NCBI GenBank assembly: GCA_964362365.1
Contig: CAYIEF010000007.1
Span: 1-33,128, forward strand
DNA: 33,128 nt
Source of the DNA: JACPIL01 sp964362365
Lineage (GTDB): Archaea; Nanobdellota; Nanobdellia; Woesearchaeales; GW2011-AR9
Direction: 5' to 3'
Part shown: positions 1 through 8,571 of the stretch, in pieces
Layout: every line of letters begins with the position of its first letter
Position numbering within the stretch: the stretch's first letter is position 1
Position numbers and translations under genes: made by a program
Notes under the pieces: generated by a model
Told to the model about the DNA's origin: nothing
Databases searched by the model: none
What the model saw: only the letters and a program-made list of their open reading frames with translations

Positions 1-1
1 A

Positions 2-3000
2 GGTGAAAAAAGAGGGTTTTTTGTAGTAGTAGTTTTAGTTATTTTATTGAGTTTTTCTGGGTTGGCGGGATGGGTTCAACATTGTGGTGATGGTAAAAAG
101 TGCATTACACTCTGGTTTGTTTGTGATGACGTTGATACTGATAGTGGGGAGTATGATTGTGACAGCGGTTTAATCCCAGATGATGAAAAAATAAATTGCG
201 ACCACCCGGATAATAGTTGCGGTAGTACGGATCCAGGAATTACAGTAGACCTTCCTGCTGTTGATGAATGTGATTTAAGTGGTGAATTTATTCTTCCTCC
301 AACGGACCAAAAAGGATGTTGGGTGTTGGGGGCCGAAGAAGACGCAGGAGGTGATGCTGACAATGATGATTGTGCTGCTTCTACTTTTCCTGTGGGCAAG
401 AAGTGGGGTCATGGCCAGATCTTGATTCCCCGGGAGAATCAGTATTTTGGACCTGTAAGTTCTGAAGCTGATTATAATAGTGATGCAGTTACAGTAATTA
501 CAAATTTTTACATCCAATCTAATTTTGAGTACATTTGTTCGGATGACTTATTTTGGCATAAATGTGTGGATGAGAGTAACGCTGGTGATGTAACTTGGGC
601 AGATGGTAAAATCTATGAGTGTACTTCATCAGAATTTACTTATAATTGGAAACTAATAGGCGAAGATAAAGACAATGATGGATATGCGACGGGAGGAGAA
701 GTAAATGAAGATTGTGATGACGATACTTCCGATGATTATTTATCCGGAGCAGGCGTTGAATGTCCGGCTCTGACAGATGCTGATTTTGGTGGAAAAACGT
801 TGAGCGAAGTCAGGCAGGCAGTCAGGGCAGCTTGTGAAAGAAATCCGGGCAGATTTTCTCAATGCGCAGTTTGCATTAACAATGGAGCGGCAGAAGTGTG
901 TGGTGATGGAATCAACAATGATTGCGGCGGCCCAGGACAAAAAGAAGATTACAATACGCAAATTGGAGCAACTCCTGATGGTTGTCACTTAAACAAAGCA
1001 TCTTGCGAACAACAGCAGGTAGGAATCTGCAGCGAAAGCCAGAAAGCATGTACGCAAGGCGGCGAGCAGTGCGACGAAGATGAAGAATGTCTTTTTGATG
1101 TTGGTGGCATATGTAAACCCCGTAATGCTGATACGTGTACAAAAGCCAGCGACTGCGACGATCCTAGCGAATATAAATGTAATAAAAATGGTGAAGAAGG
1201 AGTGTGTGAATATCTTGCCATAGAATATTGCAGTGAAGACAGTACCTGCGGCGATCCAGAAGCATGGCTCTGCGATATTTCATCATCTACTGCTAAAAAC
1301 ATCTACAACGAAGAGTTTGATTGGATAGAAACTGCTGAAGGTGGCTACTGCTGCGGATTTGGCGGCGCGAGTGATGCCGGAATAATTGGAGAAGATTATG
1401 CTTTCCAAAGCTTAGAGAGTCATGTCTGCCTGACTAAGGATAAGGATTTTGTCAGCACAGAGAAAGATTTTGAAGATGTGAATTTAGATACAGTAATTGA
1501 AGATAGTTGCCCTGGTAAAAAATGGTGTTGGATACCTGCCGCAACTGCTAATGCCATCTTTAAGGTTTTTACTGTTAAAAGGCCTGGCGAATTGGCTTTT
1601 GATGTTGTTTCTAATGGCGGCGATTGGCTGATGTGCAACGTTCAGATGGATAAAGCGATTAAGGCTCCTGCCATCGCGCCGCAAGGAACAGAACCCGATT
1701 TTATAAGTGAAGGAAGCCATCGCTTTTATTGTTATTATGAAGGGAATAGATGGAGTTGGGCTGAATGTACGGGAGATTGGAGTAAGAGGGAAAATCCCAG
1801 CATCAAAGGCCGTTATACTGGAGAAGGGCTTTATACACTTCCTCTTTCTTTAACAGCTGATGTGCCTGAAGATGTAAGTCCAGAGGATAGCCCCCCCTAT
1901 ATCAGAGAAACACTTAGTGGGAACGAAATCCAGATCAATTACAAAAACCTTTACAAAAACTATTACGGTCCAGGTTTTTTGGATTTTACCGAATATGACC
2001 ATTTGAATTTCATGGTCCGCTTTGTGGTGAGTGAAGGAAACCCGGCAGAACTGAAGGATTTGCAGTTGCCGCTGGGAATAAATTTGATTTTGTTAGGTCC
2101 TGAGCTTGACAATGGGCCTGAGGCTTACGACGGCCATGTAGCTTATTTTGACGGGGAAGTGTTGGGATACGTCATCAACACTCCTTTTGCAGATTCCGAC
2201 GGTGATGGAAAATTAGATGATTGGATGCACGTACAAGTTCCTATAAAAGATTACAAGGCGATTGAAAGTATTAAGCTTAAAGCCGGTAAGGAAAATAAAA
2301 TTGAGGTGCGTAATATTTACCTTACCAGTGATAATTCAGAATTGCCTAACCAGCTTTGTTCCGGAGATAGTTCAGCTACCTATAATTCTTGGTTTGCAGA
2401 TGCTGATTCTGGAAATCCGGAGGCAGGAGTCACCGGAGAAAAACTCTGTAAAGTGTTGTATGGAGACGAAGCATGGCTAGGGGAGGATCAGGAAGTAAGT
2501 GAAGTAGAACCGGCCGCTAACTGTTGCGGTAATGCTGCCAATGAATATTACGCAGGAATAAGTAAAGGACATTTACCAGAAGGAGCTTCAACTGAAGAGT
2601 TAGCATATTTCGGCTGCTGGAATTCACAGCCTATCGCTTCCGGCGACACAGTCATGGATGTAGAATTTGAAGTAACCTCACAGCAGAAGGAATTTAATGT
2701 TGGTTACAAACCAATAGCATTACCCAGCATAACTATTGGTTATCGTGTTAATTATAGCGATGAAGGAAATGATGGGCCGATTGAAGGCAGTTTAAAATGC
2801 AATGAGTTTCCAATCACCATGAACGTAGGCCAAACTTCTGTTGTATTATGTGATTTTACTCTCGCGAAAGATTTTACGTCACAACTTCCTTTAAGATATA
2901 GGGGTGTTACTAAGTTATGGTTTAAAGATCCTCTTAGTGATACAGATTCCCCAGTAGAATTGTTCTTCTTTGACCCGGCAACAGCAACAAAAGCAGATGA

Positions 3001-5434
3001 TTCTATAGGAGATGAAATAACATTTGGCGCTCTTGTAACTGATGAAGATGATCCTGAATTTGAGCTTAGCGGCCCGGCTCAGTACCTGCGCGACGAAAAG
3101 GTTCTTGAAATATGGAATCATCCAATATCTGTAGTCGCTAAATTGAAACAGAATACTTTTTTTCCAATCGACAACCCCCTCCCTTCAATTACTCCTAAAA
3201 CTGAAAAAATAACCCATTCCTGCAGCAAAACCGAATGCCTCTTCCCTTTGCCAGGAAATCCGCCCTATAAAGTAACCAACTTACATCCTGATCTATATGA
3301 ATTGTATTATGTTACTGGAGCATTACCTGCGGATGAAACCTTAGTGACAGATCAGGAATTCCTTGAGTATGCTAACTTGAAAGTAAAAAGAATCGCTCAG
3401 CAAGTGCTGTATTACAACGAGGGAGAAAAATCAACTAAGGCTACAGGTTTTTATGGATGTAGAGCAGCAGAATTCATCCAACATCTCGAAGAGAACTTGC
3501 AATATTGCGCAGTCATTGGAGATGCATTTTGTTCCTTCAGCGAAGTTCATGAGGAAGAAAATAATAAAGATGCATTTACGATTGTCAATACCTGGAGTGA
3601 TGAAGGCCTGACTCATGTTGGCTATGCCGATCTCTCCAAACCAGAAGAGGGACAAACTATTTCCACTTATTACGAAACGGCAGAATTAGTATTAAAAGCA
3701 CAAGAAAAAGCTGCTTCTTTACGAAATCATTCAACTTCAGTAGTGCCAGCACGAAACTTTATCTCTAATGCAGAATTTGCGACCCTAGGGGCAGGTAAGA
3801 AGTTGCCGTATTGGGAAGTGTTGGTAAATGATCAAGCTGTATTAGATGAAAAAACTAATTTTATCAAAGAAAATAAATTTACTTTACAAAGCAACCAAAA
3901 ACTTAGTTCGGAACGAATTTCGGTGCCTTCTGCTGTTGATCTTTATTTCAGTGCAGCACAAGAATGTACGACAAAAATACTTTTAGTTGATAAAGATGGC
4001 AACAGCCAATCGGCGTCTTTACCCCAATTCAACACTGGTGATGCCTCATACGTTATTGTAGAATTCACTGGCCCATGCCAAGTAGAAAAACCATTATTGC
4101 AGCTTGTCGATGAATTAGGCCCGGCAGAATATTCGTATCAATCTCATCCTGAACTTACGCCTCTTCAAGATGCACGGTCGGGAGCGGCTTGCTGTCCGAA
4201 CAATTTCTGTTGGAATGGGTATGCCTGCGTAGAACCTATGGGTACATTGACGACTGTAACCGAGCATATTTTCGATGGACGAGATTATCGCTGCATTGAT
4301 GGAGAATGGAAGCGATCGATATTGAAATTTGACTGGAACAGCCAGCAGTGGGGATTCTGCCCGCAGGAAAATGAGTGTTTTGTCTTAGGATCAGGAAAAG
4401 CGGAGAATACCGCGCTAAGCTTCTATAACGGCGAATATCCCATCTGCATAAAAGATAACGAATATGTTTTTGACAATTACTGTAACCAAGGAAATTGGAC
4501 CAGCAGGACCAAGTTCTTAGCGACGAAATTATTAGAAGTTGCGGAAAATGATGAATATGTGTTATATTGTTCTCCGTACAAAGAAGCGTTGCTGGATTTA
4601 GGAAATAATGAAAATTATCTGGGCGGGGAATTTTTAGTGACGCAAAAGCCACCACTAACAATTGGGCAAAGCTTACAAAAACCAGCACAGCCACAAACAT
4701 TACCCACCTGTTTTGCTAATATCAAAGATGCGCAAGGTAAAAGATTAGTTCCTGACTCGCAGAATACCTGCGTCAACAATGTTTGCGTATTACAGTACAA
4801 AGATAGCGGACAGTTCAAAGTAGCCTTTGCAACCACGTTAAACAAAGAAATAGATGATCCAAAGTCCTTCTTAGTTTCTTTAAACATACCTCAAGAGAAA
4901 TTAAGCCAAGTATGCCAAGGTTCAGGAAGCGATTTCATTGAATGTAATCTACAGGGATTAGAATTTCCCACTACTGCGGATTTATACCACTCCAAAGAAT
5001 TGAATGCAATAATCTTCGCTCGTGATGGATTACAGTTAGAGCCGGGAGTTATCGATAATATCGTAAAATGGTTTAAGAATCTTTTCGGTTCAGGTTTATT
5101 AGCTGAAAAAACATTTGTCACTCAGGCGCAAAATTTTAGAAACGTCTACATCGCAAATGTTGAGGGCAAAAAAGTAAGGGCAGTGGAAGAAATATTTCCA
5201 GGAGTAAAACAAACTTTAGTAGCGGAATACCAAAACTTTGATACGCCGGTGTGCGAATATGTTAAAAATATTAAAGTTCCGCCAGAATTAGAAGTAGAGT
5301 TATTAGAACAGGCTTCCGGCATAGAAAAAGTACATTGCGCAGTTAATGATACAATACAAAAAGTAGTGGTAAATGCTGGATTAGATTTCTTCTGGCCGCA
5401 GTTGACTGGAAAATTGCGGATCGGAGCAGAATAG
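2..5434 (+). CDS. Giant Cys-rich secreted protein, 5' end cut by window edge
   Basis: The reading frame is open from base 2. The codons before the first in-frame TTG (47) encode a basic start followed by a Val/Leu-rich stretch (EKRGFFVVVVLVILLSFSG), a Sec-type signal peptide like that of the gene at 8572, so the true start lies upstream of the window. About 1810 residues are visible. The first third is Cys-rich and carries acidic Ca-binding-like motifs (DKDNDGYATGG near nt 670; CGDGINNDCGG near nt 898, resembling MopE/thrombospondin type 3 metal-binding motifs). A Cys/Trp domain at about nt 265-660 resembles the end of the protein at 20439. A region around nt 1900-2340 looks like a beta-sandwich or carbohydrate-binding-type domain and contains DSDGDGKLDD. 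A further Cys cluster lies near nt 4185-4310. No C-terminal membrane segment is seen, so it is probably released or held by partners. The domain calls are inference; no enzyme motif was recognised. Confidence 0.85.
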   Translation, partial: GEKRGFFVVVVLVILLSFSGLAGWVQHCGDGKKCITLWFVCDDVDTDSGEYDCDSGLIPDDEKINCDHPDNSCGSTDPGITVDLPAVDECDLSGEFILPPTDQKGCWVLGAEEDAGGDADNDDCAASTFPVGKKWGHGQILIPRENQYFGPVSSEADYNSDAVTVITNFYIQSNFEYICSDDLFWHKCVDESNAGDVTWADGKIYECTSSEFTYNWKLIGEDKDNDGYATGGEVNEDCDDDTSDDYLSGAGVECPALTDADFGGKTLSEVRQAVRAACERNPGRFSQCAVCINNGAAEVCGDGINNDCGGPGQKEDYNTQIGATPDGCHLNKASCEQQQVGICSESQKACTQGGEQCDEDEECLFDVGGICKPRNADTCTKASDCDDPSEYKCNKNGEEGVCEYLAIEYCSEDSTCGDPEAWLCDISSSTAKNIYNEEFDWIETAEGGYCCGFGGASDAGIIGEDYAFQSLESHVCLTKDKDFVSTEKDFEDVNLDTVIEDSCPGKKWCWIPAATANAIFKVFTVKRPGELAFDVVSNGGDWLMCNVQMDKAIKAPAIAPQGTEPDFISEGSHRFYCYYEGNRWSWAECTGDWSKRENPSIKGRYTGEGLYTLPLSLTADVPEDVSPEDSPPYIRETLSGNEIQINYKNLYKNYYGPGFLDFTEYDHLNFMVRFVVSEGNPAELKDLQLPLGINLILLGPELDNGPEAYDGHVAYFDGEVLGYVINTPFADSDGDGKLDDWMHVQVPIKDYKAIESIKLKAGKENKIEVRNIYLTSDNSELPNQLCSGDSSATYNSWFADADSGNPEAGVTGEKLCKVLYGDEAWLGEDQEVSEVEPAANCCGNAANEYYAGISKGHLPEGASTEELAYFGCWNSQPIASGDTVMDVEFEVTSQQKEFNVGYKPIALPSITIGYRVNYSDEGNDGPIEGSLKCNEFPITMNVGQTSVVLCDFTLAKDFTSQLPLRYRGVTKLWFKDPLSDTDSPVELFFFDPATATKADDSIGDEITFGALVTDEDDPEFELSGPAQYLRDEKVLEIWNHPISVVAKLKQNTFFPIDNPLPSITPKTEKITHSCSKTECLFPLPGNPPYKVTNLHPDLYELYYVTGALPADETLVTDQEFLEYANLKVKRIAQQVLYYNEGEKSTKATGFYGCRAAEFIQHLEENLQYCAVIGDAFCSFSEVHEEENNKDAFTIVNTWSDEGLTHVGYADLSKPEEGQTISTYYETAELVLKAQEKAASLRNHSTSVVPARNFISNAEFATLGAGKKLPYWEVLVNDQAVLDEKTNFIKENKFTLQSNQKLSSERISVPSAVDLYFSAAQECTTKILLVDKDGNSQSASLPQFNTGDASYVIVEFTGPCQVEKPLLQLVDELGPAEYSYQSHPELTPLQDARSGAACCPNNFCWNGYACVEPMGTLTTVTEHIFDGRDYRCIDGEWKRSILKFDWNSQQWGFCPQENECFVLGSGKAENTALSFYNGEYPICIKDNEYVFDNYCNQGNWTSRTKFLATKLLEVAENDEYVLYCSPYKEALLDLGNNENYLGGEFLVTQKPPLTIGQSLQKPAQPQTLPTCFANIKDAQGKRLVPDSQNTCVNNVCVLQYKDSGQFKVAFATTLNKEIDDPKSFLVSLNIPQEKLSQVCQGSGSDFIECNLQGLEFPTTADLYHSKELNAIIFARDGLQLEPGVIDNIVKWFKNLFGSGLLAEKTFVTQAQNFRNVYIANVEGKKVRAVEEIFPGVKQTLVAEYQNFDTPVCEYVKNIKVPPELEVELLEQASGIEKVHCAVNDTIQKVVVNAGLDFFWPQLTGKLRIGAE

Positions 5435-5435
5435 A

Positions 5436-5443
5436 TTTATAAG
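5436..5443 (+). promoter_or_regulatory. TATA-like box before the 863-aa protein
   Basis: TTTATAAG lies immediately after the stop of the giant gene and 36 nt before the GTG at 5480. This fits an archaeal BRE/TATA element giving a short leader. No clear purine-rich BRE was picked out. Confidence 0.45.
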
Positions 5444-5479
5444 TTTGTAAATTTTAGTTCTTCGTAGTACAAAAAGAGT

Positions 5480-8071
5480 GTGAGTAGATTGGTCTTTCAA
5501 AAAAAATCTCGTACTAAGTCAGGGCAGATTACCGTATTTATGATCTTAGGCTTATTGATTTTGTTTATCTTCATCTTTGTCTTTAGCTTGAGCGCAGGAG
5601 TTAAAAAAGGACAATTGCAAGAGATTCAAGAAAAAACACTTACAAAAGCTTTCAAAAAAGAAGCATTGCGCATCTTTGTTGAGGACTGCTTGACCGATGA
5701 ACTAGAGAAAGGTTTGGTGACTATTGGAAAACAGGGAAGGCTGTGGAGCGATCAGCCGGGCGGCACCCGAAATTTTGAAGAAGGGATTTCAGGGATAGGT
5801 GCGGGAAATGATCGAATATTTTATGGGGTAATTCGCGATCCTTACCTGGAATATGAAAATGCCTATCCCTGCAGCAATGAGTCCAGTCCAGATGAATTCT
5901 GTCAATATTCTTATCCTAATACTAAGATTGGCTTTGGTTCATTAGAATTACGAACCAGCACCATACAGAACGATTTACGGCGCTATTTGTTGAACCGGAC
6001 AGTACGGTGTGTTGCAGAATTTGTCAAAGGAAATGTTTCCAGCAGCGCGGTATTAGAATCGCAAGAAATAGATCTGAACTTGGGGATTCATGATGGTGGC
6101 ATAGATGTAAAGGTACATTATCCATTGAAGTTAAGTTTAGGAAATGAAGAATTTTTCCATCTCTCACAGTTTGATTTCTTTTATCCTACTCGATTTAAAG
6201 CTTTACTAGACACTGCCGTCAGTTTTCCTTTACGGATGGATTGGCAGTATGTAGATTTTGGTTATAACAAGGTTACCTTGGAAAGTCCTTCTTTCACCTA
6301 CGGCAATGAAGCGGAAGTGCGAAACGGCAATTGTCTGCCTTTCAAAAATTATTTTTTCTGCCAGCAAGCGTTGTTTTCTGAACAATACGCATCATTAGGA
6401 GTGGAAATGTCCCGGCAAGCATTACCAAATGGAGATGATTTATTCATCTTTAAATCGCCAAGCGTTTTGAATACTCCCGAATTGTATACTTATCAATTTG
6501 CACGGCAAAATAGGCCGCCGGCATTAGATTACGTGCATAGGTTAGAATGTCCTGCTGCAGGGTATGATTATTTGGTAATTAAAGATGATCCTGAATTAGG
6601 AATAATTAATTTCACGCTTTCCGCACATGATCCCGATGAAGACAAAGTCAGTTATAATGTCTTGAGCGATGATTTTGGTAATTCTGAAGAAGAAAATTAT
6701 GTGCGTACAGCCGTAGTAGAACGAAAAAATCCCTACACTATCCGTGCCTATGCGCGTGATCAGCATACTGTGCAGGACTGGCAGGAAGTTAGAGTGTTAG
6801 TAGATAGACCTTTAGAATTAGGTGTTTCTTTATTCATACCTTACAAATTTAGAACTTCAGAGGGACAGCTCAAAAGTTATACTGACATTTTTCCTTTAGG
6901 CAATGCTTATTTAGTGTCAGTGGAAGATCCTACTTTTGTTAATTTGAAATTTCCTGAGACTTCTCTCGCTTCTTCCTTGTATCATCAGGCAATCACGCTA
7001 TTTTATGAGAATAAAGAAAAAACAGAAAGTTTTGGTGATGGGAAAGGATATGCTCTTCCTCAAGGATTACAGATAAATGGGAACCAAGGTTGCTTTAGCT
7101 TTCCCGGATTAAAATCAAAAGATTGCACTTTAGTGGGATATAAAAATGATATACTGGATTCTCAATGGAAAACGTTATTACAAGGATCCTATAATCATTT
7201 CAGTAAACTCACTGAAACAGGTAGGCTTAATTTGTCATTTAATGCCAATTATTGCGCTTTGTTTGATAAATCTAAATCTGCAGCAGTCACCGTGGTAGTC
7301 AATGAATGTGTACCGCATCGAAATCCAGAACATCCCTGGGCGTATCCTCACCATAACTTAAAATATGACAATTTTAATTTTAATACCCTTCAAGGCGATT
7401 ATATCGAAGAAGAAGAGATCAATCCTTTTGAAGCGACGCATAGTTGCTGCATCGGCGTGGCAGAAAATCCAAACGACTGGCAGATTGCCGGTGTAGATCA
7501 TCCTAAGCCTTGTTTTGTCAATCCTGAAGCAGGATGTTATGGGCAGGTTCCATCGACTAAATTTCCAGAAACGTATTACACCAGTTCTTTTGAGGGTTAT
7601 TTACCAAAACAAGAAGGATATGTCTTAGAAGAACAACAGCAATTCTGCAGCGGAAACAGAGGCAATATCTGTGACGGCAATTTTAAGAATGAACTTAAGG
7701 AAGGCAAATTAGTCTGCGGTGTTCCTGGACAAAACAGCTGCAGTTCCAATATTGACAGCAGATGCGCAACTTTAGATTTTGAAAATCCAACACTTGCTTT
7801 TGGTTATGTTGGAGAAGGAGCAGAAGCAGGCTGGTGCCATGGAACCTTCGGTTGTTCTGATTTCTGCCAGGAAGCGGTTGCTTATACTGAATCACCAACC
7901 GATACAAAAGTGTTTGATATAAATGAGATCGCCAAGGACGAGGAAGCAGTCTATGAAGAAGATATTTCTTTTAGCTGCGGCTGTACTGCAGAAGGGCAGA
8001 TCTGCGACAGCAATTTCGATGGAAAGTTTGGCGGTGTTTGCCAGGCTGATGGCAGTTGTCCAGAGGTGTAA
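5480..8071 (+). CDS. Large prepilin-like, Cys-rich surface protein (863 aa)
   Basis: A GTG start gives a basic N-terminus ending KSG/Q (residues 13-16), followed by a hydrophobic helix at about 17-38 (ITVFMILGLLILFIFIFVF). This is the layout of an archaeal class III signal peptide, in which a prepilin peptidase cuts before Q. The ectodomain is unusually large for a pilin-like protein. Its centre has a beta-rich, cadherin/Ig-like stretch (ending HDPDEDKVSYNV, about residues 355-395). The last 220 residues are dense in Cys, with CC, CGC and CSGNRGNIC-type spacings, suggesting a disulfide-stabilised tip. It follows the first giant gene after 45 nt. It may be a large pseudopilus or adhesin subunit associated with the pilin-like genes downstream. 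The membrane topology is well supported; the function is inferred. Confidence 0.85.
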   Translation: MSRLVFQKKSRTKSGQITVFMILGLLILFIFIFVFSLSAGVKKGQLQEIQEKTLTKAFKKEALRIFVEDCLTDELEKGLVTIGKQGRLWSDQPGGTRNFEEGISGIGAGNDRIFYGVIRDPYLEYENAYPCSNESSPDEFCQYSYPNTKIGFGSLELRTSTIQNDLRRYLLNRTVRCVAEFVKGNVSSSAVLESQEIDLNLGIHDGGIDVKVHYPLKLSLGNEEFFHLSQFDFFYPTRFKALLDTAVSFPLRMDWQYVDFGYNKVTLESPSFTYGNEAEVRNGNCLPFKNYFFCQQALFSEQYASLGVEMSRQALPNGDDLFIFKSPSVLNTPELYTYQFARQNRPPALDYVHRLECPAAGYDYLVIKDDPELGIINFTLSAHDPDEDKVSYNVLSDDFGNSEEENYVRTAVVERKNPYTIRAYARDQHTVQDWQEVRVLVDRPLELGVSLFIPYKFRTSEGQLKSYTDIFPLGNAYLVSVEDPTFVNLKFPETSLASSLYHQAITLFYENKEKTESFGDGKGYALPQGLQINGNQGCFSFPGLKSKDCTLVGYKNDILDSQWKTLLQGSYNHFSKLTETGRLNLSFNANYCALFDKSKSAAVTVVVNECVPHRNPEHPWAYPHHNLKYDNFNFNTLQGDYIEEEEINPFEATHSCCIGVAENPNDWQIAGVDHPKPCFVNPEAGCYGQVPSTKFPETYYTSSFEGYLPKQEGYVLEEQQQFCSGNRGNICDGNFKNELKEGKLVCGVPGQNSCSSNIDSRCATLDFENPTLAFGYVGEGAEAGWCHGTFGCSDFCQEAVAYTESPTDTKVFDINEIAKDEEAVYEEDISFSCGCTAEGQICDSNFDGKFGGVCQADGSCPEV

Positions 8072-8133
8072 GCTGCTTTGTCAGTTGCAGAAATTTAATA
8101 AAGGAGAAGTTATTTGAAAAAGGTGGTGAGAAT

Positions 8134-8481
8134 ATGGTAAATGAACAAAAATTATTGAAACAATTTATCGCTAAATTGAAAAAGACCGATAGAAATTTAT
8201 GGGGTAGGTCTCACGGAGAGCTTCACGACTATGCCGGTGCGACCCAATATGTACATTATAGGTTAGAACAAGAAGATATAGTTGTGCATGTTGAGTCAAA
8301 TAGATATGGGTACGGATTAGTGGCGTTATCAAAAGATGAACAAGTATCAAATAGATATCGTGCCAATGGAGCACAAGTAAAAAGCTTATATGAATATCTT
8401 GAAAATGGGAGAAGTTCTGACCAAGAAATGAAACAACAAAAAAGTCTGTCGGCATTAGAATCCATGCTAAATGCTTTATAA
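8134..8481 (+). CDS. Small soluble protein of unknown function (115 aa)
   Basis: The ATG at 8134 is chosen over an upstream in-frame ATG at 8056 because a strong ribosome-binding site (GGTGGTGAG) sits just before it and the upstream extension overlaps the preceding CDS. The product has no signal peptide or membrane segment. It begins with a Lys-rich helix (KLLKQFIAKLKK), has a Tyr-rich central part (HYRLEQEDIVVHVESNRYGYG) and ends in a polar helix (LSALESMLNAL). It is the only plainly cytoplasmic-looking protein in the first 24 kb and lies between two giant surface proteins. Several T-tracts follow its stop, so it probably ends a transcript. No family recognised. Confidence 0.75.
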   Translation: MVNEQKLLKQFIAKLKKTDRNLWGRSHGELHDYAGATQYVHYRLEQEDIVVHVESNRYGYGLVALSKDEQVSNRYRANGAQVKSLYEYLENGRSSDQEMKQQKSLSALESMLNAL

Positions 8482-8483
8482 TA

Positions 8484-8511
8484 TTTTTTTGGTATTTTTT
8501 ACCTATTTTTT
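8484..8511 (+). terminator. Triple U-tract terminator
   Basis: Three T-runs (T7 at 8484-8490, T6 at 8495-8500, T6 at 8506-8511) follow the stop codon at 8481. Runs of U without a required hairpin are the usual archaeal termination signal. The next promoter begins about 25 nt further on. Confidence 0.6.
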
Positions 8512-8534
8512 CTCGTCTTCAATCCCTAATAACA

Positions 8535-8542
8535 TTTATAAA
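8535..8542 (+). promoter_or_regulatory. TATA box for the 2094-aa protein gene
   Basis: TTTATAAA is centred about 34 nt before the ATG at 8572. With a usual 22-27 nt TATA-to-start distance, transcription would begin only a few nucleotides before the ATG, so the mRNA is probably near-leaderless. Confidence 0.65.
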
Positions 8543-8571
8543 CCAAAAGACTTTAGTAAAGTACGAGGACG

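Noticed and set aside
4236..4700. Minus-strand ORF of 154 codons inside the first giant gene
   Set aside because: It lies wholly antisense to a well-supported CDS, has no promoter or ribosome-binding site and shows no recognisable domain.
47..5434. TTG at base 47 as the start of the first giant protein
   Set aside because: The frame is open to base 2 and the upstream codons encode the basic and hydrophobic parts of a signal peptide; starting at 47 would remove it.
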